A stretch of DNA of 10,751 bases, from NCBI GenBank assembly GCA_002310235.1, contig DBYO01000018.1, positions 1 to 10,751 on the forward strand, in the 5' to 3' direction. Under the pieces are notes generated by a model, which was given only the letters and a program-made list of their open reading frames with translations, had not been told where the DNA came from and did no database searches. This stretch comes from Bacteroidales bacterium UBA1184 (GTDB taxonomy: Bacteria > Bacteroidota > Bacteroidia > Bacteroidales > ML635J-15). Numbering within the stretch: position 1 is the first letter of the stretch; each line of letters begins with the position of its first letter. A program made the translations under genes and the position numbers. Shown here in pieces: positions 6,667 to 10,751 of the stretch.

Positions 6667-7734
6667 TTATTTGGTGTAATTGATAATCCACCTTCTGAAA
6701 AACGGATCTTCTATTTCGTAGTTTTCATCCTTTATTATGTATCCGTTACGCATAAGCCGTTTTATTGCACTGAACGAGGTGCTTGTGGCAATCTGTCTGT
6801 TTGCAAGTGGATTCTCGCCAGAACATACCATTTGTAGGATACGCATATCGGTTTTGTTGAAATTTATCCAGATACGTTCGTAGTCGAAATCATGAAGAAG
6901 AAGAATCCTATTTATTGCCGTCTCAACTAAGTTGTCCGAAATTTTTTCACGGTATGCCAAGTCCCATACTTGAAATGCAAGTTGCTGAGTGTAATATGGA
7001 TGGCATTTTGTGATTTGAATAATTTTGGAGATTAGTTCTATATATTCCTTCGTAATCGGAGAAAGTCTTTTTTCAAGGTATTCCTCGAAGTCAACCTGCG
7101 GAATTTTTCCTAGTCGCATAAGTTGTCCGAAATGGTAGAATGGCGATTTTTTTCTTTCGAAAATCTGTTCCATCATCGATTCTTGACTGCCAAGGAATAT
7201 GTAGTTTATGTTCTTCTGTAGCTGCATTATGGCTCGCATTTTCTTGTCCAATCCCTTGCCGATGCTTTCAATTTCCTGAAATTCATCAAGTATTACAATA
7301 AGTCGCTTGTTTTTAGAGCTTACTTTCTCCAATAGGGATATTGCGTCTTCGAGCATAACAATGCTGTTAGCGCTTGGATTGAACGAAACTTCGATGTTGC
7401 CTGTCTGTATGTCTGAAGTTATTGTCGGTACAAAATGAAAATTTGCAATCAGATGCTTCAGTTTTTCCTTTGGGTAAAGTTTGAAAACCGCCTTTAATAT
7501 TTTTACGGCAAAGTCGTTAGTGTCGGTAATGCTTTGTAGGTTCAGCATTATGTATGGGCGCGAAATCTGCTTCACGCATTTGAGTACCAGGCTGCTTTTG
7601 CCGTAACGACGTGGGCTTATGAGAATTAAATGATTCTCGCTGTTCATTATACCCTTTATGTACGACAGTTCGTTTATTCTGTCGGTAAAGAAGTCGTCAT
7701 CGACCACACTACCGAATTTAAATGGATTATTCAT
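6667..7734 (-). CDS. ATP-binding protein, PF01637-type AAA/STAND-like ATPase
   Basis: The 355-residue protein opens with NPFKFGSVV...FFTDR, typical of the prokaryotic ATPase_2 family. It has a Walker A variant SPRRYGKSSL (40-49, Lys46; the first Gly is Ser), a Walker B RLIVILDEFQE (144-154, Asp150 and Glu151) and a sensor-like IFLGSQESMMEQIF (179-192). It ends in a winged-helix-like tail (about 290-350, QIATSTSFSAIKRLMRNGYI, then EIEDPFFRRWI), where these proteins usually carry a DNA-binding-like domain. Members are cytosolic and often occur in many paralogous copies per genome; their biological role is poorly defined. The gene stands alone, convergent to the GH20 gene, and is bracketed by three related palindromes, one of which overlaps its ATG. 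AT content appears higher than in neighbouring genes, which would fit acquisition as a cassette. No transposase or partner gene adjoins it. Confidence 0.9.
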   Translation of the reverse strand: MNNPFKFGSVVDDDFFTDRINELSYIKGIMNSENHLILISPRRYGKSSLVLKCVKQISRPYIMLNLQSITDTNDFAVKILKAVFKLYPKEKLKHLIANFHFVPTITSDIQTGNIEVSFNPSANSIVMLEDAISLLEKVSSKNKRLIVILDEFQEIESIGKGLDKKMRAIMQLQKNINYIFLGSQESMMEQIFERKKSPFYHFGQLMRLGKIPQVDFEEYLEKRLSPITKEYIELISKIIQITKCHPYYTQQLAFQVWDLAYREKISDNLVETAINRILLLHDFDYERIWINFNKTDMRILQMVCSGENPLANRQIATSTSFSAIKRLMRNGYIIKDENYEIEDPFFRRWIINYTK

Positions 7735-7773
7735 ATTTGCGAAAACTTTCGTTGCGAATTTTTTCGCAAATAT
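7733..7773. repeat. ATPase-flanking palindrome, copy 2, overlapping the start codon
   Basis: The 19-base arms 7733-7751 and 7755-7773 pair with two internal mismatches over a TTG loop, the same loop and orientation as copy 1 (core TGCGAAAA.TTTCG-TTG-CGAA..TTTTCGCA). The foot of the stem includes two bases of the ATPase ATG (7732-7734 on the - strand), so the whole upstream untranslated region next to the start lies within the element. Confidence 0.78.
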
Positions 7774-7774
7774 A
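7767..7774 (-). promoter_or_regulatory. Possible -7 element of the ATPase gene inside the palindrome
   Basis: On the - strand this reads TATATTTG, a match to TAnnTTTG, about 33 bases before the ATG. At the -33 distance there is only an A/T run (TTTTTT on the - strand), not TTTG, so the promoter is incomplete by consensus. If used, transcription would begin inside the palindrome, leaving only part of the hairpin in the mRNA. Confidence 0.4.
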
Positions 7775-7802
7775 ACATATTATTTATTAATAAAAAATTC
7801 TA

Positions 7803-7833
7803 TGCGAAAATTTTCGTTGCGAAAAATCTCGCA
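7803..7833. repeat. ATPase-flanking palindrome, copy 3, degenerate
   Basis: TGCGAAAATTTTCG (7803-7816) pairs with 7820-7833 over a TTG loop with two mismatches. Core and orientation match copies 1 and 2, while the outer arms have decayed. It lies 29 bases beyond copy 2, so the upstream side of the ATPase has two copies and the downstream side one. Confidence 0.65.
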
Positions 7834-7888
7834 CAGAAGATGTTTTTATATATAATGATAATTGATATCGTTGCTACAAATAATAACA

Positions 7889-7952
7889 TCGAATCTTCAA
7901 ATCCTCGAATCTTCAAATCCTCGAATCTTCAAATCCTCGAATCTTCAAATCC
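7889..7952. repeat. Four exact tandem copies of a 16-base unit
   Basis: TCGAATCTTCAAATCC occurs four times with no difference (7889-7904, 7905-7920, 7921-7936, 7937-7952), then breaks off at TCAAACC, where the mini-hairpin tract begins. Perfect identity suggests recent expansion by slippage or unequal recombination. The unit length is not a multiple of three and the tract lies outside any gene. Confidence 0.92.
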
Positions 7953-7962
7953 TCAAACCATT

Positions 7963-8240
7963 AAACCTGAAACTTGAAACGTGCGTAGCACATGAACCCA
8001 GAAACGGGTTTTAGTCCATGAACGGCGAAGCCCTCAACGAAGTTAAACCTGAAACGGCGAAGCCATAGAAACAGCGTAGCGAGAAACTTAGAAACGGCGC
8101 TAGCCATTGAAACTTGAAACTGGCGTTAGCGCTAGAAACCTGAAACTTGAAACGTGCGTAGCACATAGAAACGGCGTCAGCCATAGAAACGCCGTAGGCA
8201 TTGAAACAGCGTAGCGAGAAACTTAGAAACTGGCGCAGCC
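7963..8240 (+). repeat. Mosaic of GNA/GNNA-loop mini-hairpins with GAAAC linkers
   Basis: At least eleven short palindromes follow one another, each a 2-4 bp GC stem with C-G closing a GNA or GNNA loop. These are GTGC-GTA-GCAC (7981, 8154), GGC-GAA-GCC (8024, 8056), GC-GTA-GC (8074, 8209), GGC-GCTA-GCC (8096), GC-GTTA-GC (8123), GGC-GTCA-GCC (8173), GCC-GTA-GGC (8191) and GGC-GCA-GCC (8232). A variant AACCC-AGAAAC-GGGTT lies at 7995-8010. Linkers are built from TGAAAC, TAGAAAC and TTGAAAC; GAAAC occurs 17 times in 7961-8240. Two exact long direct repeats exist: 31 bases (7963-7993 and 8136-8166) and 28 bases (8068-8095 and 8203-8230). The tract ends 2 bases before the stop codon of the PKD gene (8243-8245). 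No coding frame, promoter or transposase is evident in it. Confidence 0.85.
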
Positions 8241-8242
8241 TT

Positions 8243-10751
8243 TTACCTTACCTCAAATTTATTTGTAATTTTTTCGTCACCACCGATAACCCTGATGAAA
8301 TACATTCCAGCCGACAATTCCTGCACGTTGACGACATATTTCAGGTAGCCCTTGTGCTGGCTTATGCTCTCGTGCTTTACAAGTTTGCCGTAGATGCTGA
8401 ATATTGCAATGTCGAGGTCGGTTGTGACTTTGGTGTAGATGTCGCAGGTGATTTGCTCGCTTGCAGGGATAGGATAGGGGTTGCCCACCGAAAGGTTGTC
8501 GGAGCCGGTTACACAGATGCTGTTGTTGCTAAGGTCCATGTCGGCATGACCTTCGGTGTCGGGAACCAGTGCTTCGACGCAGATTGTGTTTGCTATGTCG
8601 GTGCTATGCAGTATTGGAATCATTGTGCTGAAAGTGTGCGGAACAACCTCTCCCTGAGCGATATGCCCGATAGTTTCGCGGTATATCTGGTTGTTTACCT
8701 TTAGCTCGAGGACAAGTTCTTCAACAGGCAGCGTGCCCATGTTGACGACAACCAGCGATATTCGTGCGAACCCGTTTTCTTCCTTGGCGCTTAGGTTCAT
8801 CAGCATTATGTCCACTATGGGCTCAACCACTGTGATAGTCGGAGCAACGTATCGACTGCTGCATCCATATTCGTTTGTGCCTGTGAGGCTTACATCGTAT
8901 GTACCTGGTTCTGTGAAAATGAAGTAGGGATTTGTCTGGTTGCTTTCGCCTGCGCCACCAAAGTCCCAGTGGTACGACGATACTCCTTCCGAAGTGTTTT
9001 CGAACTCAACGTATAGCGGATTGCCGCCCCAGTCGCGCGACTGACGGAACGATACGTTCAGGTGTCCATGTATGTTGAGTGTGCCGGTAGCTTCGGCCGT
9101 ACATAGGTGGTCGGTAGTTATTCCGAAACTTACGGGGAAGACGCCTGCCGAGTCGGCTACGAATATTGGCTGGGCCTCGTCGGACTGGAAGATGTCGCCG
9201 ATGCTCCACCTATAATTATATATGTGGTCGTCGCTACTGATATCGGCAAGCATTTCGGTCTGGCCGCCGATGCAGCCGTTGCTGGTAAGGATGCTGACTT
9301 CGGGTTGCGAGAAAATGCTTATTGTTGTGTCGGTGCGAGTGGTGCAGTGGTTTGCGAATGTTACCGACAGCGAAATGTTGTAGTTGCCAGTTGTGGAGTA
9401 GTAGTGGGTTGGGTTTTTCCTTGTCGAGGTGGCAGTATTGTCGCCGAAGTCCCATTCCCAGGCAATCTGCGGGTTGGTGTTGCTGAACGGCGTTTCGTTA
9501 GTGAATGCGGTTCCGCTGCCGAGGCAAAGTCCCGAAATGTCCATTGCTGGTATTTCTGTTTGGCGCACAACCACTTCGTATGTGTGGCTACCCGAGCATC
9601 CGACGGCACTTTCTGCTGTGATTGTTACTGGTACGAGGTCGGTGCCAGCAAACGATTTGCTTATGTAGTCTCCGTAAAGGTTTTCGCCTTCGATTGTCCA
9701 CAAGGTCGATACAATTTCGCCCTCGGCAATAGTATGGTTGGTATTGATTTCGGTTTCTGCGTTCTGGCAGAAGCTCTTTGGCGAGAAATCGGGTTGCGGC
9801 TGCGGGTCGATGTAAACAAATATTGTTGTATCGTTGAAGCATTGGTCAGAAGTTTCGAGGTATAGGCGCAGCGACTGAGTGCCGTGCTGGTCGAAGCTGT
9901 GGCTAATGTTTTCGGTAGTGCCGATGAGGCTGTCGTTGGCGAACCATTTGTAGAGTGTTATGTCGCCCATTGCCGAGGTGCTGAGGTTTGTTGCGCTAAC
10001 CTCGGCGTTCTGGCAGTGTCCTTCGATGCTGAAATCGGGTGTAGGCACCTGACCGCGTAGGTTAACGTTTATGCTGGCGTTTGCCTGGCAGCCGCGGTTG
10101 TTAGTGACTGTTACGCTGTATGTTCCAGGTTGTGTGAGGTAATGCTCTATGTCGGTGTTGCCGTCGCTCCAAATTGCCGAGGTAGTTTCTGGGTAGCCTG
10201 TGGCAATGTGCAGTCGGTTGCCGTAGCATAGGGTTGTATCCGTCGAGATGGATGGCCATCCATCTGTACCGCCGAATCCCGCCGTATTCGTATAATTATC
10301 AATGCTTAGGTGCATAGTGTCGGTTGCAAATGTGCACCCCAGCGTATCTGTGATTATGCAGCTATATGCTCCCTCCTCAAATATTTGCAACGATTGTTCA
10401 TTTCCGAAAGGCAGGCTATCCTTGTACCATTGGAAACTATAAGCGTTTTCCGATAGTTTTGTGTTCCATATTATGCTATCTCCCGCGCATATTGTAGTAT
10501 CCTGCAATTGGTTGTGTTCTGGGAAATATACGTTTATGTCATCTGTGCTAGTGACCCCGAAGCTGTTTGTTACGGTTACCGTATATCTTCCGCTGCGGTT
10601 CACATGGATAACGGAGTCTGTTTCGCCTGTACTCCACTGGTATGATATGAAGTCAGGGTTGTAGGCGGTGGTGATTGTGGTGTCACAGAAAGATGTGGTG
10701 TGTATGTCAATACCGAGGGATACTAGTGTAGAGTATTTGTCAATAAGATAG
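8243..10751 (-). CDS. Large multi-PKD surface protein with T9SS sorting domain, N-terminus outside window
   Basis: The frame stays open to the right edge, so 835 C-terminal residues are visible and the GTG at 10603 is not a start. About eight beta-sandwich modules of 80-100 residues follow one another. Each ends in a strand pattern such as PGTYSVTVTNNRGC or EPGTYDVSLTGTNEYGC. Two are clear PKD domains with WEWDFGD (431-437) and YHWDFGG (593-599). A CARDB-like domain follows (about 644-749, SLVVVNMGTLPVEELVLELK). The last 80 residues are a type A T9SS sorting domain (NPYPIPASEQITCDIY, then IYGKLVKH and GMYFIRVIGGDEKITNKFEV). The protein is therefore exported by Sec, passed through the type IX system and displayed or released at the cell surface. 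Repeats of this kind are common in adhesins and gliding-related proteins; no catalytic domain is visible in this part. Confidence 0.93.
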   Translation of the reverse strand, partial: YLIDKYSTLVSLGIDIHTTSFCDTTITTAYNPDFISYQWSTGETDSVIHVNRSGRYTVTVTNSFGVTSTDDINVYFPEHNQLQDTTICAGDSIIWNTKLSENAYSFQWYKDSLPFGNEQSLQIFEEGAYSCIITDTLGCTFATDTMHLSIDNYTNTAGFGGTDGWPSISTDTTLCYGNRLHIATGYPETTSAIWSDGNTDIEHYLTQPGTYSVTVTNNRGCQANASINVNLRGQVPTPDFSIEGHCQNAEVSATNLSTSAMGDITLYKWFANDSLIGTTENISHSFDQHGTQSLRLYLETSDQCFNDTTIFVYIDPQPQPDFSPKSFCQNAETEINTNHTIAEGEIVSTLWTIEGENLYGDYISKSFAGTDLVPVTITAESAVGCSGSHTYEVVVRQTEIPAMDISGLCLGSGTAFTNETPFSNTNPQIAWEWDFGDNTATSTRKNPTHYYSTTGNYNISLSVTFANHCTTRTDTTISIFSQPEVSILTSNGCIGGQTEMLADISSDDHIYNYRWSIGDIFQSDEAQPIFVADSAGVFPVSFGITTDHLCTAEATGTLNIHGHLNVSFRQSRDWGGNPLYVEFENTSEGVSSYHWDFGGAGESNQTNPYFIFTEPGTYDVSLTGTNEYGCSSRYVAPTITVVEPIVDIMLMNLSAKEENGFARISLVVVNMGTLPVEELVLELKVNNQIYRETIGHIAQGEVVPHTFSTMIPILHSTDIANTICVEALVPDTEGHADMDLSNNSICVTGSDNLSVGNPYPIPASEQITCDIYTKVTTDLDIAIFSIYGKLVKHESISQHKGYLKYVVNVQELSAGMYFIRVIGGDEKITNKFEVR

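Noticed and set aside
7735..7977. Small + strand open frame running from the ATPase 5' end into the 16-base repeats
   Set aside because: It is made of antisense ATPase codons, palindrome sequence and tandem repeats, with no protein-like composition.
7963..8240. Possible CRISPR array, because many units end in TTGAAAC or GAAAC as some CRISPR repeats do
   Set aside because: Units are about 17-30 bases, vary in sequence and have no constant 25-37 base repeat with unique spacers; no cas genes lie in the window.
8254..8261. TAAATTTG on the - strand as a promoter -7 element for the ATPase
   Set aside because: It lies in the coding 3' end of the PKD gene with no TTTG at the -33 distance and about 500 bases from the ATPase start; it is explained by the codons for Lys-Phe-Glu.
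9107..9865. Long + strand open frame (about 250 codons) inside the PKD gene
   Set aside because: It lies antisense to a well-supported multi-domain gene, has a skewed Val/Cys/Gly-rich composition and no family features; it is a codon-bias shadow.
10601..10603. GTG as the start of the PKD protein
   Set aside because: The frame continues upstream to the right edge and encodes a typical module piece (YQWSTGETDSVIHV) directly before it, so the codon is internal.

Overview
The window reads as chromosomal DNA of a Bacteroidota bacterium, most likely an uncultured member of Bacteroidales. The grounds are an archaeal/eukaryote-type prolyl-tRNA synthetase, a well-formed Bacteroidetes promoter (TTTG, 21 bases, TATCTTTG), a surface protein ending in a type IX secretion (T9SS) sorting domain, a lipoprotein GH20 hexosaminidase, and a lack of obvious Shine-Dalgarno sequences. 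The T9SS domain argues against the gut genus Bacteroides itself. No rRNA, tRNA or CRISPR array is visible.

Layout, left to right. (1) 1-1371 (+): the 3' nine-tenths of proS. (2) 1372-1636: a structured intergenic region with two stem-loops and the promoter of a small operon. (3) 1637-2091 (+): a two-gene toxin-antitoxin operon, a 49-residue antitoxin candidate overlapping a ParE/RelE-family toxin by ATGA. (4) 2092-2177: a short gap with two GGC-GCA-GCC mini-hairpins. (5) 2178-2891 (+): a 237-residue protein I do not recognise. (6) 2954-4132 (+): an RlmI-type 23S rRNA m5C methyltransferase. (7) 4180-6531 (+): a GH20 beta-N-acetylhexosaminidase lipoprotein with two C-terminal accessory domains. 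(8) 6532-6666: the convergent gap, with an 18-base perfect palindrome and a 19-bp perfect hairpin. (9) 6667-7734 (-): a PF01637-type AAA/STAND-like ATPase with a winged-helix tail. (10) 7735-8242: a 508-base gene-free stretch made almost wholly of repeats. (11) 8243-10751 (-): the C-terminal part of a large multi-PKD surface protein with a T9SS tail, running off the right edge.

The genes are mostly independent housekeeping or surface functions (translation, rRNA modification, glycan hydrolysis, secreted adhesin-like protein) rather than one pathway. The unexplained content is in the intergenic DNA. First, the ATPase gene is bracketed by three same-orientation copies of one long palindrome; one copy begins 2 bases before the mRNA-like end of the gene and another overlaps its start codon, so gene plus palindromes looks like one discrete cassette. 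Second, the tract at 7963-8240 is a mosaic of at least eleven different tiny palindromes, each closed over a GNA or GNNA loop by a C-G pair and strung together by GAAAC-containing linkers. The stem sequences differ but the loop rule is kept. The same kind of element recurs at 2126-2168, about 6 kb away. These two element families are the best candidates for something undescribed.
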